Assembly (NCBI RefSeq): GCF_000014045.1
Contig: NC_008209.1
Span: forward strand, 1,821,001 to 1,885,000
Direction: 5' to 3'
Length of the DNA: 64,000 nt
Origin: Roseobacter denitrificans OCh 114
GTDB lineage: Bacteria; Pseudomonadota; Alphaproteobacteria; Rhodobacterales; Rhodobacteraceae
Below the pieces are notes generated by a model. That model searched no databases and was not told the origin of the DNA. It was given only the letters and a program-made list of their open reading frames with translations. The translations under genes were made by a program, and so were the position numbers. Below, piece after piece: positions 28,415 through 38,396 of this stretch; the first letter of the stretch is position 1, and each line of letters opens with the position of its first letter.

Positions 28415-29518
28415 ATGAACATTCACACACCCGGATTAGAGCTCACACCAGACAGAGATGAGGCGCAGGCAGCGCTTGATGTGTTGCGCCAGTGGGCCAA
28501 ACAGGCGACCCCGGCCGAGATCAGCGAGCTTGACCCATCCGTCGCCCGCCTTGTCCCGGGCATGGACGGTGTGGAGTATCCGGCGCTGTCGCGTGAGTAT
28601 CCAAGCGACTTTTCCTTGGACGATGGCTATAAGGAAACGCTGCCTGATTTGCAGAATGGTCCGTCGAGCCTGATCCGTGGGACGAAACAGCAAATCCAGC
28701 ATGTAGGGATCTCCAACTTCCGCCTGCCGATCCGATTCCACACGCGCAGCGGTGGGGATATCACGCTGGAAACATCCGTGACCGGCTCGGTCAGCCTTGA
28801 GGCGGACAAGAAGGGCATCAACATGTCCCGGATCATGCGCAGTTTTTACAAACATGCAGAAGAAACCTTCAGTTTTGAGGTAATCGAAGCCGCGCTTGAT
28901 GCCTATATCAATGATCTGGAAAGCTTTGACGCCCGCATTCAGATGCGGTTCAGCTTCCCGATGAAAGTGGATAGCCTGCGGTCTGGTTTGTCCGGGTACC
29001 AGTACTATGACATCGCGCTGGAACTGGTGGATCAGGGCGGCGTGCGCAAGAAAATCATGCATCTTGATTACGTGTATTCATCGACCTGCCCGTGCTCGCT
29101 TGAGCTTTCCGAGCATGCGCGCGCAACCCGCGGGCAGTTGGCGACGCCGCATTCGCAACGCTCTGTTGCGCGGATCTCGGTTGAGGTTGAAAACGACGGC
29201 CAATGTCTGTGGTTCGAAGATCTGATCGAAGCCTGCCGACGCGCTGTGCCGACCGAAACACAAGTTATGGTCAAACGCGAGGACGAACAGGCGTTCGCAG
29301 AACTCAACGCCGCCAACCCGATCTTCGTCGAAGATGCTGCGCGGCTGTTTTGTGAGCAATTGCATAGCGATACGCGAATTGGTGATTTCCGCGTGATCGC
29401 AAGCCATCAGGAAAGCCTGCACAGCCATGATGCGGTCAGCGTCCTGATGGAGGGGGAGACCTTCAAGTCAGAAAGCCTTGACCCCAAACTGTTCAATACG
29501 CTGTTCCACGTCGGTTAG
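28415..29518 (+). CDS. folE2: GTP cyclohydrolase FolE2 (type IB)
   Basis: Makes dihydroneopterin triphosphate from GTP, the first step of folate synthesis. It is the metal-promiscuous type IB enzyme. The key cysteine is in SSTCPCSLELSEHARA (about residue 220); other motifs are YPALSREYPSDFSLDD and GISNFRLPIRF. It is 367 aa, normal for alphaproteobacterial members. ATG 28415 is preferred; a start at 28379 adds 12 Arg/Leu-rich residues that look artefactual. folB and folP, later steps of the same pathway, lie 13 kb downstream. Confidence 0.95.
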   Translation: MNIHTPGLELTPDRDEAQAALDVLRQWAKQATPAEISELDPSVARLVPGMDGVEYPALSREYPSDFSLDDGYKETLPDLQNGPSSLIRGTKQQIQHVGISNFRLPIRFHTRSGGDITLETSVTGSVSLEADKKGINMSRIMRSFYKHAEETFSFEVIEAALDAYINDLESFDARIQMRFSFPMKVDSLRSGLSGYQYYDIALELVDQGGVRKKIMHLDYVYSSTCPCSLELSEHARATRGQLATPHSQRSVARISVEVENDGQCLWFEDLIEACRRAVPTETQVMVKREDEQAFAELNAANPIFVEDAARLFCEQLHSDTRIGDFRVIASHQESLHSHDAVSVLMEGETFKSESLDPKLFNTLFHVG

Positions 29519-29633
29519 TTTGACCACCATGGATGTGATTTGCCTTTTTGGGGCAAACTCGGCGCGAGTGTATCTCAACCGGCCGTAACGCGCGGCGGCC
29601 TCGCGGGCAGGCGGTATTTGCAGAGCAGACCGG

Positions 29634-31124
29634 ATGCGCTTGACACCAGCGGAGCGCCGCGCCAACCCTGCGCATATGTTGGACTTGCGCCCCGTCGGAT
29701 ATGTGATCGGTTTGCTGGTGGCCGTATTGGGTGCGGCCATGGTGCTGCCGATGATGATCGACATTGCCGAAGGGCGCGCGCATTGGCCGGTTTTTCTGCA
29801 ATCCGCGCTCTTTACGGTCCTTGCGGGGGGGCTGATTGCCGTTGCCTGCTCGAACGGCGTCAAGGAAGGGCTGACGATCCAGCAAACGTTCATCCTGACC
29901 ACCGGGGTCTGGGTCGCTCTGCCGCTTTTCGGGGCCATCCCTTTCGTGCTTGGCGCGACCGAGGCGCGTTTTGTCGATGCGTTTTTTGAAGCGATGTCTG
30001 GCCTGACCACCACAGGCTCCACCGTGTTCACCGGACTTGAAACGCTGCCCAAGGGGTTGCTCTTGTGGCGCGGTATTCTGCAATGGCTGGGGGGCATCGG
30101 TATCATCGTTGTCGCCATGGTGTTCCTGCCAGAGCTGCGGGTCGGCGGTATGCAGATCTTTAAATCTGAAGCCTTTGATACCATGGGTAAAATCCTGCCC
30201 CGTGCGACGCAGATCGCCAGCCAGATCTCCAGTATCTACCTTGGCCTGACCATGGCCTGTGCGCTGTGCTATCTTGCGCTCGGGCTGGATGCCTTTGATG
30301 CGACAGTCCACGCGCTGACGACGGTTTCAACCGGCGGTTTTGCCAATTACGATGCGTCCTTCGGCACCTTTTCCGGCCCGCCGGAATATGTGGCGAGCCT
30401 GTTCATGATCCTCGCAGCCCTGCCTTTCGTGCGCTATGTGCAGATGATCAATGGCCACACGGAACCGCTGTGGCGCGACAGTCAGGTGCGTGTGTTCCTG
30501 ATAACGCTGATGATCATCGTGCTCGCCATCGCCATCGCATTGACGCAGATTTTTCCCAAGGACGCCGAAACCGCATTTCGCGAAGCGCTTTTCAATGTGA
30601 CCTCGATCATGACGGGCACGGGGTATTCATCGGCGGATTACATGCAATGGGGGCCTTTGCTGATCTCGCTTTTCTTCTTTATTGGCCTGATTGGCGGCTG
30701 TGCGGGTTCAACCACCTGTTCGATCAAGATTTTCCGCTATCAGTTGCTGTTTGCCTCGATCCGCTTGCAACTGCGCAAAATCCGCTCGCCCAATGGTGTG
30801 TTTATCGTGCGCTATGAAAAGCGGGCCGTCGATGAGGAAGTCCTCAGTTCGGTGATGTCCTTTTTCATGTTCTTCGTGTTGACGCTGGGGTTGCTGGCGG
30901 TTGCGCTCAGCCTCACGGGTCTTGATTTCATCACCTCGCTTTCGGGCGCGGCCACGGCCTTGTCCAATGTCGGGCCGGGGCTGGGCGATGAAATTGGCCC
31001 CGCTGGCAATTTTGCGGGTCTGAATGACACCGCCAAGTGGCTTTTGTCACTTGGCATGTTATTGGGTCGGCTCGAACTTCTGGCCGTCTATGCCATGCTC
31101 ACCCTTTCATTCTGGAGAGATTGA
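29634..31124 (+). CDS. trkH: Trk-type potassium uptake protein TrkH
   Basis: Membrane subunit of a potassium uptake system. The four selectivity-filter loops are visible: GLTTTGSTVF, TTVSTGGFANYD, SIMTGTGYSSAD and ALSNVGPGLGDE; GLIGGCAGSTTCSIK is the gating-loop region. There are about ten helices. Conserved sequence begins at MLDLRPVGYV, so ATG 29676 (482 aa) may be the true start; the ATG at 29634 gives 496 aa, and neither has a strong ribosome site. No trkA lies in the window. The next gene starts two bases after the stop. Confidence 0.93.
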   Translation: MRLTPAERRANPAHMLDLRPVGYVIGLLVAVLGAAMVLPMMIDIAEGRAHWPVFLQSALFTVLAGGLIAVACSNGVKEGLTIQQTFILTTGVWVALPLFGAIPFVLGATEARFVDAFFEAMSGLTTTGSTVFTGLETLPKGLLLWRGILQWLGGIGIIVVAMVFLPELRVGGMQIFKSEAFDTMGKILPRATQIASQISSIYLGLTMACALCYLALGLDAFDATVHALTTVSTGGFANYDASFGTFSGPPEYVASLFMILAALPFVRYVQMINGHTEPLWRDSQVRVFLITLMIIVLAIAIALTQIFPKDAETAFREALFNVTSIMTGTGYSSADYMQWGPLLISLFFFIGLIGGCAGSTTCSIKIFRYQLLFASIRLQLRKIRSPNGVFIVRYEKRAVDEEVLSSVMSFFMFFVLTLGLLAVALSLTGLDFITSLSGAATALSNVGPGLGDEIGPAGNFAGLNDTAKWLLSLGMLLGRLELLAVYAMLTLSFWRD

Positions 31125-31125
31125 T

Positions 31126-32718
31126 ATGCAACGTCCCCTGGGAGCGCAGATTTCACATATGCTCAAGGATCGCGGTGTCGATGTCATCTTTGGCATTCCC
31201 GGCGTCCACAATCAGGAAATGTATCGTGGCATCGAAGAGGCGGGCATCACTCACGTCCTGGCGCGTCACGAGCAGGGGGCGGGGTTCATGGCCGATGGCT
31301 ATGCGCGCGCGACGGGCAAACCGGGGGTGGCCTATGTGATCACCGGACCGGGCCTGTGCAATGCGATGACGCCCATGGGGCAGGCCTATTCGGATTCGGT
31401 TTCGATGCTGGTTTTGTCCTCCTGTCTGGATGAGGTGGCGGCACGAAAAGGCCAGTTGCACCAGATGAAGGATCAGCGCGCCGCTGCGGAAACCGTCTGC
31501 GACTGGTCGGTGCAGGCGCAAACGGCACAGGCCGCCTATCACCTGATTGACCGCGCCTTCACCGAGTTTCAGACCCGGCGCGCACGCCCCAAGCACATTC
31601 AGGTGCCGATTGCCGCGCTTCAGGCGCCGGCACCGGATGCGCCAGCGCGCGTCGATCCGGCAACGATCTGCGCAGATGGGTTTCCCCCCGCCGATGCCGG
31701 TCAGGTCGTTGCAGCGCTCAAATCCGCCAAACGCCCGATGATGATATTTGGCGGTGGCGCCGTGTCTGCCGCCAGCGATTGTTACAAACTGGCCAGCCGT
31801 GCCGGGGCGGCGGCGTTTTGCACATATGCCGGGCGTGGTATCGTCCCGTCGGATTATGCGCTTTACTTTGGTTCGACACTGGCGCGCCCGGATTCTGCGC
31901 GGGTTCTGGCGCAAGCTGATCTGCTTTTGGTGATCGGGTCGGAGCTTGCAGAGGTTGATATCTGGCGCGACGGGCTCGGGCACACATGCCCCATGATCCG
32001 CGTGGACATCGACCCCTCCCATATGACCGGCGCGCGGCGCGACGGCGATGCGCAGATCCTGTGCCGGGCATCCACCTTTGCACAGACGCTCTGTGAGGCC
32101 CTCGAAGGGCATATTCCGCAAACCGAATGGCGCGCGCAGGACATCGCGGCAACACGCGCACAGTGGCGCGCGGAAATAGCCGCGGAACGTCCGGGCATTG
32201 TGCCGGTCTGTGACGCGCTGCAAGCGGTCCTGCCGGACGGTACGATGATCTATTCCGACATGACGCAGTTTGCCTATGCGGCCAAGGAAGTCTGGGACAT
32301 GGACCGCGCGGGCCACTGGCATCACCCGTTCGGCTTTGGCACCCTCGGCTATGCGACCCCCGCTGCGATCGGCGGGGCCATCGGGCGGGCGGGCAAGCCA
32401 ACCCTCGCCATCATTGGCGACTACGGGTTTCACTACACGATGCAGGAATTGGGCGTGGCGGTTGAACTTGGGCTGAGCCTGCCGATCCTGCTGTGGGACA
32501 ATGGCAAGCTGAAAGAGATCGAGGACAGCATGGTGCGCGCTCAGATCGCGCCCAAGGCGGTCATCGCCCGCAACCCGGATTTTTGCAAACTCGCCGAAGC
32601 CTTCGGTGCGCGTTCAGCGGCGCCGCAAACACTGGAGGCTTTGCAGCACGCGGTGCGGGCGGCCTTTGAAGCAGATGGACCGACGCTGATCTATGTCACG
32701 CCGGACGTCGGAAAATAG
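31126..32718 (+). CDS. Thiamine-diphosphate enzyme, 5-guanidino-2-oxopentanoate decarboxylase-like
   Basis: A 530-aa enzyme of the acetolactate synthase/pyruvate oxidase superfamily. The N-domain has the ThDP-activating Glu in VLARHEQGAGFMADGYAR (about residue 50); the central domain is FAD-fold-like; the C-domain binds ThDP-Mg through GDYGFHYTMQELGVAVE with the DN pair in LLWDNGK. Its closest named relatives, as I recognise them, are arginine-transaminase-pathway AruI decarboxylases, but no arginine catabolism genes are nearby, so the substrate is open. ATG 31126 follows the trkH stop by one base, with GGAGAG upstream, hence an operon with trkH. Confidence 0.8.
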   Translation: MQRPLGAQISHMLKDRGVDVIFGIPGVHNQEMYRGIEEAGITHVLARHEQGAGFMADGYARATGKPGVAYVITGPGLCNAMTPMGQAYSDSVSMLVLSSCLDEVAARKGQLHQMKDQRAAAETVCDWSVQAQTAQAAYHLIDRAFTEFQTRRARPKHIQVPIAALQAPAPDAPARVDPATICADGFPPADAGQVVAALKSAKRPMMIFGGGAVSAASDCYKLASRAGAAAFCTYAGRGIVPSDYALYFGSTLARPDSARVLAQADLLLVIGSELAEVDIWRDGLGHTCPMIRVDIDPSHMTGARRDGDAQILCRASTFAQTLCEALEGHIPQTEWRAQDIAATRAQWRAEIAAERPGIVPVCDALQAVLPDGTMIYSDMTQFAYAAKEVWDMDRAGHWHHPFGFGTLGYATPAAIGGAIGRAGKPTLAIIGDYGFHYTMQELGVAVELGLSLPILLWDNGKLKEIEDSMVRAQIAPKAVIARNPDFCKLAEAFGARSAAPQTLEALQHAVRAAFEADGPTLIYVTPDVGK

Positions 32719-32728
32719 CGTAAGGGGT

Positions 32729-34501
32729 TCATTCCCAACAGCTGACAAGCACGGTCATGCCAACCCCCAGGTCGGTAATGTCTTCGGGGTCAAGGCTGGC
32801 GGTCTGATCACCCTTGCGCGGGCGCAGCCCGGCCTGCGCCATCACTGGTTCAATTGCCTGACCGATGAGTGCAAAGCGCACATCCTCAGGCAGTTGGCGC
32901 GCGCTGTCGATCCGGGGCAGCAACATGCCCAGAACACGGCCGCTGTTGTCCAGTACTGGCCCGCCCGCATCACCCGGCAATGCCTGCACGGACAATCGGC
33001 CAAGGTCGCGTTCGCCCCTCAGACCCTTGAGGTCGGCCAGTGTTCCGAATGTGAGTGAAGGCGCGCCGAGTTGCCCCTCAAAGGAATAGCCGGCAACCGC
33101 GATGTCGGACTGAAGCCGGGGCGGCTGCGCGCTGAATTGGGCAAATGCGGGCGGCACGAGGGATTGATTTGGTGTCAAAAGGGCAATGCCGCGCTCCCGG
33201 TCGACGCCCGCAAGTGTCGCCTCGAACTGATCATCCAGCGTGATGCGGGCGCAGCTTTCCACCACCGCCGCCGTGGTGACGACCGACCCTGCCGCATCCA
33301 CGTAAAACCCGGAGCGCGAGAGTGTCGGCTTGCGCACATCCAGCCCGGCAAACAGGTCGATCTGCTGTGCGGCGGGAATACCCGCGCCCGGGTCCAATAC
33401 GCCCGGGATGCTTTCGAAACTCGCGCGCATTTCCTTCAGCACCCGGTCGCGGCGGGCATCATCGCCCAACGGCCAGATCAGCATGAACCCCTTGATTTCG
33501 TCCCCGTTCAAACGCACGTCGGTTTCGCTGACGAAATCCGGCCCACGCCCCACGATCTTAAAGCTGTTGCGCGACAGGCTGCGTGGCCCCTCCAGCGGAA
33601 CAATCGTCAGGGTCTGCAGGATATCATAGAGCCCGGCAAGGCCATCCCGGTCTCCGCTCTGGCTGATCAGCAGGACGCGGGCACCAAAATCACCGACGCT
33701 GTCATATTGTGCAAAGGGGGCTTCATAGCCTTGAAAACGCACCACGGCTGTCGGCAGTTTGACGGCAAGGCCTGCCTCTGTATCGCGCACCATGCGCATA
33801 TCCAGCCCGTCGAGAATGGCCGTATAGGCCGCAAGCAGTCTTGCGCGCTGCTGCGTTGTGAGAACGCCCGTGGCCTCAAACCCGTTATCGCGCTGCCACG
33901 CGGCCATCGCGTTGCGGGTTCCGCGACCAAAGGCGCCATCAATCGCAGCGGTATAGACGCCGGCCCATTGCAGCGCGGTTTGTAATTCGCGCTTCTGCGC
34001 TGCGGTGAGCTGGCTTTCGCTGCGACGCGCCTGTGCGGGGGTTTCCGTGTCCTGTGCGGTGATGACATCCTGCAACTGCGCGCTCTGCTCGCCTGCCCGA
34101 ACCGGGGGCACGATCTCTGGTTCCGCCTGCGCGGAAAGCGCGCCGATTGCGCCCAGCCCCAGCACATCAACGCCCATTGGCCAGTATTGTTGTGCATAAC
34201 TGCTGCCAAGCGCGATGTAGCTGTCATTCGGTATCAGGCCCTGCTGGCGATAGGTGGTCAGAACCTGTTCGGCATCCTCCGGCGTATAGGGGCCAAGCGC
34301 CACCGCATACCACCCGCCGGCCACGGAAAATCCGGCCACATCGGGCAGGCTGGCCGCATAGCTTTGAACCCGCGCAAGCGCTGCGTCATAGGTCGGGCGG
34401 GCCTCTATCTGCACCCATACCAGATCGCTTTCGGATTGCGCACGCGCGGCGCCTGAAAGGCCGCTCAGCCAGACACATAACACCAAAACAAGTCTCGTCA
34501 T
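32729..34501 (-). CDS. Inactive HtrA-like protein with SPOR-type and peptidoglycan-binding domains
   Basis: A 590-aa secreted protein. Signal peptide (about residues 3-21, cleavage near ARAQS); SPOR-like repeat (about 25-100, WVQIEARPTYDAALARVQ); PG_binding_1 helical domain (about 165-225, LQWAGVYTAAIDGAFGRGT); then a trypsin-fold domain from about 395. By eye, against the DegP protein at 14107-15570, all three catalytic residues are lost: His becomes Ala412 (VVTTAAVVES), Asp becomes Gly438 (RERGIALL) and Ser becomes Ala512 (GDAGGPV). It is probably a periplasmic cell-wall-associated binding protein, not a protease. ATG 34501 precedes the signal; a GTG at 34525 is possible. Confidence 0.8.
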   Translation of the reverse strand: MTRLVLVLCVWLSGLSGAARAQSESDLVWVQIEARPTYDAALARVQSYAASLPDVAGFSVAGGWYAVALGPYTPEDAEQVLTTYRQQGLIPNDSYIALGSSYAQQYWPMGVDVLGLGAIGALSAQAEPEIVPPVRAGEQSAQLQDVITAQDTETPAQARRSESQLTAAQKRELQTALQWAGVYTAAIDGAFGRGTRNAMAAWQRDNGFEATGVLTTQQRARLLAAYTAILDGLDMRMVRDTEAGLAVKLPTAVVRFQGYEAPFAQYDSVGDFGARVLLISQSGDRDGLAGLYDILQTLTIVPLEGPRSLSRNSFKIVGRGPDFVSETDVRLNGDEIKGFMLIWPLGDDARRDRVLKEMRASFESIPGVLDPGAGIPAAQQIDLFAGLDVRKPTLSRSGFYVDAAGSVVTTAAVVESCARITLDDQFEATLAGVDRERGIALLTPNQSLVPPAFAQFSAQPPRLQSDIAVAGYSFEGQLGAPSLTFGTLADLKGLRGERDLGRLSVQALPGDAGGPVLDNSGRVLGMLLPRIDSARQLPEDVRFALIGQAIEPVMAQAGLRPRKGDQTASLDPEDITDLGVGMTVLVSCWE

Positions 34502-34658
34502 TCCCGTCCCATTCCTCACGGCCACCGTTCAGGGAACCAATAAGCAGGAAATCAGCGGTTTGACCATAAGTCGGCCGGTAATTTATCGTCTGAGATACAA
34601 TTGACCCTTGTTCCCAGCCCACGTAGGAAGAGCGCGAGTTCAGCTTGAGGTTCGCGCC

Positions 34659-35600
34659 ATGTCAGACAGCGTCACGTCGCCAAAATCCTTTCAGGAAATC
34701 ATCCTGCGGCTACAGGACTACTGGGCCGGGAAAGGCTGCGCGATCCTACAACCCTACGACATGGAAGTGGGGGCAGGTACCTTTCACCCGGCCACCACCC
34801 TGCGCAGTCTGGGCAACAGGCCGTGGGCCGCAGCCTACGTGCAACCCTCACGCCGTCCGACCGATGGACGCTATGGCGACAGCCCCAACCGTTGGCAGCA
34901 TTACTACCAGTTTCAGGTGATCATCAAACCCAGCCCGCCGGATTTGCAGGACCTCTATCTGGGGTCCTTGCGCGCCATCGGCATCGACATGGACCTGCAC
35001 GACATCCGCTTTGTAGAGGACGACTGGGAAAGCCCCACGCTCGGGGCCTGGGGTCTCGGGTGGGAAGTCTGGTGCGACGGGATGGAGGTCAGCCAGTTCA
35101 CCTATTTCCAGCAGGTGGGCGGTCATGACTGCCACCCCGTGTCGGGCGAATTGACCTATGGGCTGGAGCGGTTGGCGATGTACATTCTGGGAGCCGATGA
35201 TGGCAACAAGATGCCATTCAATGACCCTGATTGTCCGATCCCGCTGACCTACGGCGATGTCTTTCAGGAGGCCGAGGCGCAATACGCCCGCTGGAACTTC
35301 GACGTGGCCGATACCGATGTACTGCTGCAGCACTTCATTGATGCCGAAGCCGAATGCGCGCGCATCCTTGCGCAAGCGCCGGATGATCCCAAAACCGGGC
35401 GGCGCATCGTCATGGCCCAGCCCGCCTATGATCAATGCATCAAGGCCAGCCACATCTTTAACCTGCTGGATGCGCGCGGCGTGATCTCGGTGACCGAACG
35501 GCAGGCCTATATCGGGCGTGTGCGTGACCTTGCCAAGCAATGCGCCGATGCCTTCGTGCAGACACAGGCGGGCGGCTGGACAGCGGAGAGCGCCGCATGA
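34659..35600 (+). CDS. glyQ: Glycine--tRNA ligase subunit alpha
   Basis: Catalytic subunit of the two-subunit bacterial glycyl-tRNA synthetase. Class II motifs: [51 protein letters not shown] and [15 protein letters not shown]. It is 313 aa, normal length. ATG 34659 is preferred to the longer frame at 34608. The stop overlaps the next start by four bases (ATGA); glyS follows after a small gene, so the operon is glyQ-DUF6446-glyS. The cognate tRNA-Gly(TCC) is in this window at 62048. Confidence 0.96.
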   Translation: MSDSVTSPKSFQEIILRLQDYWAGKGCAILQPYDMEVGAGTFHPATTLRSLGNRPWAAAYVQPSRRPTDGRYGDSPNRWQHYYQFQVIIKPSPPDLQDLYLGSLRAIGIDMDLHDIRFVEDDWESPTLGAWGLGWEVWCDGMEVSQFTYFQQVGGHDCHPVSGELTYGLERLAMYILGADDGNKMPFNDPDCPIPLTYGDVFQEAEAQYARWNFDVADTDVLLQHFIDAEAECARILAQAPDDPKTGRRIVMAQPAYDQCIKASHIFNLLDARGVISVTERQAYIGRVRDLAKQCADAFVQTQAGGWTAESAA

Positions 35601-36118
35601 GCGGTAAAATCGTCGGTATCGTCATCCTGATCTCGGCTCTGATTGCCGGGGGTGCGCTCTATTATCTGCAGGTCTACGGGTTCTACGAAGAGGCAAGTGC
35701 GGACCTTCAGCAGGTGCGACTGATGCGGCTGGGGGCCGAGACACCTGTGCCCATTCTGGCCGAAAACATAGAGGCGATTGATGCGGACAGCTCGCCCATT
35801 CGCTTTCGCGCCTGTTTCACCACCCCGTCAAGCCTTGCGATGCTGACCGAGATCTACGTGGGCGTTGAGCGGGCCGTGCCGCGCAATGCGCCGGCGTGGT
35901 TCGCCTGTTTTGATGCCGCCGCCATCGCCGAGGAGTTAAAGGCTGGCACCGCGCTCGCATTTTTGAGCGAAAAGAACGTGGACTTCGGCGTCGACCGGAT
36001 TGTGGCGATCACGCAGGACGGGCGCGGCTACATCTGGCACGAGCTGAATGACTGCGGCGAAAAGGCTTATGACGGCACCATCATTGGTGAAGAATGCCCC
36101 AGACGGGAAAATAACTGA
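35597..36118 (+). CDS. DUF6446 family membrane-anchored protein
   Basis: A 173-aa protein with one N-terminal membrane helix (about residues 4-24) and a periplasmic domain containing four Cys (in [22 protein letters not shown] and EECPRR). It matches the Rhodobacterales DUF6446 family, which lies between glyQ and glyS in these genomes. The function is unknown. It overlaps glyQ by four bases and glyS by one base, so expression follows the synthetase. Confidence 0.8.
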   Translation: MSGKIVGIVILISALIAGGALYYLQVYGFYEEASADLQQVRLMRLGAETPVPILAENIEAIDADSSPIRFRACFTTPSSLAMLTEIYVGVERAVPRNAPAWFACFDAAAIAEELKAGTALAFLSEKNVDFGVDRIVAITQDGRGYIWHELNDCGEKAYDGTIIGEECPRRENN

Positions 36119-38304
36119 TGCCTGATCTACTGATTGAACTCTTCTGTGAAGAAATCCCCGCCCGCATGCAACGCCGCGCGGCGCAGGATTTGCAAAAACT
36201 GGTGACTGATGGGCTGGTTGAGGCCGGGTTGACTTATGCCTCTGCGGCGGCGTTCTCGACACCGCGCCGTCTGACCCTCACGCTTGAGGGAGTGCTTGCG
36301 GCAAGCCCCACCACCGTCGAGGAACGCAAAGGCCCCAAGGCCGATGCACCCGACAAGGCCATCGAGGGTTTCCTGCGCGGTGCAGGTGTCGCGCGCGAGG
36401 CACTCGAGACGCGCGATACGCCCAAAGGGCCGGTGCTCTTTGCCAAAATCACCAAGGAGGGACGGCCCGCCGCGCAGATCGTGGCGGAAGTTCTGGAAAA
36501 GACGATCCGTAACTTTCCTTGGCCCAAATCCATGCGCTGGGGTGCGGGCACCCTGCGCTGGGTGCGCCCGTTACACTCGATCCTGTGCATTCTGTCCGAT
36601 GAGGCAGGTACGCAGGTCGTACCGCTGAGCGTCGATCACATCACGGCGGGGGACCACACACAGGGGCATCGTTTCATGGCGCCGGACCGCTTTACGGTCA
36701 CCGGCTTTGATGACTATGCGGCCAAGCTGAAACGCGCCTTTGTCGTGCTCGACCCGGCAGAGCGGGCAGATATGATCTGGCACGATGCCACCAATCAGGC
36801 CTTTGCCAATGGGCTTGAGGTGGTTGAGGATGCGGCCCTGCTGGCCGAAGTTGCGGGGCTTGTGGAATGGCCCGTGGTGCTGATGGGGCGGATTGGTGAT
36901 GATTTCCTCGATCTGCCGCCCGAGGTGCTGCAAACATCGATGAAAGAGCATCAGAAATTCTTCTCCGTGCGCAATCCCAAGACGGGCCGGATCGAGCGGT
37001 TCGTCACCGTGGCCAACCGCGATACGGCGGATAACGGCGCGACCATTCTGGCGGGGAATGAAAAGGTGCTGTCGGCGCGTTTGGCGGATGCGAAATTCTT
37101 TTGGGACAATGATTTGCGCGTGGCCAAGGCGGGCATGGGCGACTGGCTGAAAGCCTTGGAAAATGTGACCTTCCACAACAAGTTGGGCACGCAGGCGGAG
37201 CGGATCGCCCGCGTCGCGGCCCTTGCCCGGGAGCTGGCCCCGATGGTGGGTGCGGACTCGGACGAGGCCGAGGAGGCCGCGCGGTTCGCCAAGGCGGACC
37301 TGTCGTCTGAAATGGTCTATGAATTCCCTGAATTGCAAGGCTTGATGGGGCGCTACTACCTGAAAGCTGCCGGGAAGTCTGACGCCATCGCGGCGGCGGC
37401 TGAGGAACACTACGCGCCCTTAGGGCCATCCGACGCCGTACCCACCGCCTCAGTCAGCGTCGCTGTGGCGCTGGCCGACAAACTTGACCAATTTACTGGA
37501 ATGTGGGCTGCGAATGAGCTGCCAACTGGTTCAAAAGATCCTTATGCGCTGCGACGCGCGGCTCTCAGCACCATTCGGCTAATTCTCGAAAATAGGCTCA
37601 AATTACCGCTCAAAAATCTGTTGGAAATATCATTTTCCGACCGATACGAAATTGCCAAACTCGAAGTGAAGCGTAGTGTTGAAAGGGTTGCTCATAGGTA
37701 TCCAACAGAAAAGGCAGAGCTAAAAAAGATACTGGAGGAGGAGTTGTTGAAGATTTCCTCTACGGTAGACACTCGCAAAAATGGCTTATCCGAATTCTTC
37801 CACGACCGCCTCAAAGTCTATCTCCGCGATCAAGGCATCCGCCACGACGTGATCGACGCGTGCATCGCCATGCCGGGCAATGATGACCTGACATTGCTGG
37901 TCAAACGGGCCAAGGCGCTGTCCGATGTGGTCGGGACCGAGGATGGAGAAAACCTGATCCAGGGCTTCAAGCGGGCCAACAACATCCTGACGCAGGCGCA
38001 GGAGGCGGATGGGGTCGAATACTCCTACGGCGCGGACGCCAAATTCGCCGAAACCGACGAAGAACGCGCGCTGTTCAAAGCGCTGGACACCGCTGAGGCG
38101 ATCATCACCCCGGCGATGAAATCCGAAGACTTTGCCACCGCCATGTCCGCCATGGCCACACTGCGCGCGCCGATTGATGCGTTTTTTGAGGCGGTGCAGG
38201 TCAATTCTGACAACCCTACAGTCCGGCGCAACAGGCTCAACCTGCTCAATCGGATCACGCAGATCTGCCTGTCAGTTGCGGATCTGACCCGGATCGAGGG
38301 CTGA
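36118..38304 (+). CDS. glyS: Glycine--tRNA ligase subunit beta
   Basis: The tRNA-recognising subunit. It starts [18 protein letters not shown], and the family core FPKSMRW-type segment is seen as FPWPKSMRWGAG, then STVEERKGP-like VEERKGPKADAPDKA and EFPELQGLMGRYY. It is 728 aa, somewhat long (about 690 is usual). The excess lies at about residues 480-560, between the conserved KDPYALRRAAL and FFHDRLKVYLRDQGIR, where GC falls to about 42 per cent over 240-290 bp. The frame is intact throughout, so the protein is probably functional. Confidence 0.94.
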   Translation: MPDLLIELFCEEIPARMQRRAAQDLQKLVTDGLVEAGLTYASAAAFSTPRRLTLTLEGVLAASPTTVEERKGPKADAPDKAIEGFLRGAGVAREALETRDTPKGPVLFAKITKEGRPAAQIVAEVLEKTIRNFPWPKSMRWGAGTLRWVRPLHSILCILSDEAGTQVVPLSVDHITAGDHTQGHRFMAPDRFTVTGFDDYAAKLKRAFVVLDPAERADMIWHDATNQAFANGLEVVEDAALLAEVAGLVEWPVVLMGRIGDDFLDLPPEVLQTSMKEHQKFFSVRNPKTGRIERFVTVANRDTADNGATILAGNEKVLSARLADAKFFWDNDLRVAKAGMGDWLKALENVTFHNKLGTQAERIARVAALARELAPMVGADSDEAEEAARFAKADLSSEMVYEFPELQGLMGRYYLKAAGKSDAIAAAAEEHYAPLGPSDAVPTASVSVAVALADKLDQFTGMWAANELPTGSKDPYALRRAALSTIRLILENRLKLPLKNLLEISFSDRYEIAKLEVKRSVERVAHRYPTEKAELKKILEEELLKISSTVDTRKNGLSEFFHDRLKVYLRDQGIRHDVIDACIAMPGNDDLTLLVKRAKALSDVVGTEDGENLIQGFKRANNILTQAQEADGVEYSYGADAKFAETDEERALFKALDTAEAIITPAMKSEDFATAMSAMATLRAPIDAFFEAVQVNSDNPTVRRNRLNLLNRITQICLSVADLTRIEG
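37515..37800 (+). other. Low-GC in-frame patch inside glyS
   Basis: By hand count the four 60-base rows from 37561 to 37800 hold 40-43 per cent G+C, against roughly 57 per cent in the row before and about 60 per cent across the gene. Codons such as AAA, GAA, ATA, TTG and AGG become common. The coded stretch is Lys/Glu-rich and helical (KKILEEELLKI) and makes GlyS longer than usual. The edges are inexact. Confidence 0.6.
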
Positions 38305-38396
38305 ACCGACCTGCGGCAAAATGGGAGCGCTTGCACTAGTGCTTGTCAGGCTAGGTTTACATTCTATGCTGCAGGCAAGTTCAAAAAGGTGCCGCA

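Noticed and set aside
31153..32433. A 426-codon minus-strand frame opposite the ThDP enzyme
   Set aside because: No domain; the plus-strand protein has clear ThDP motifs.
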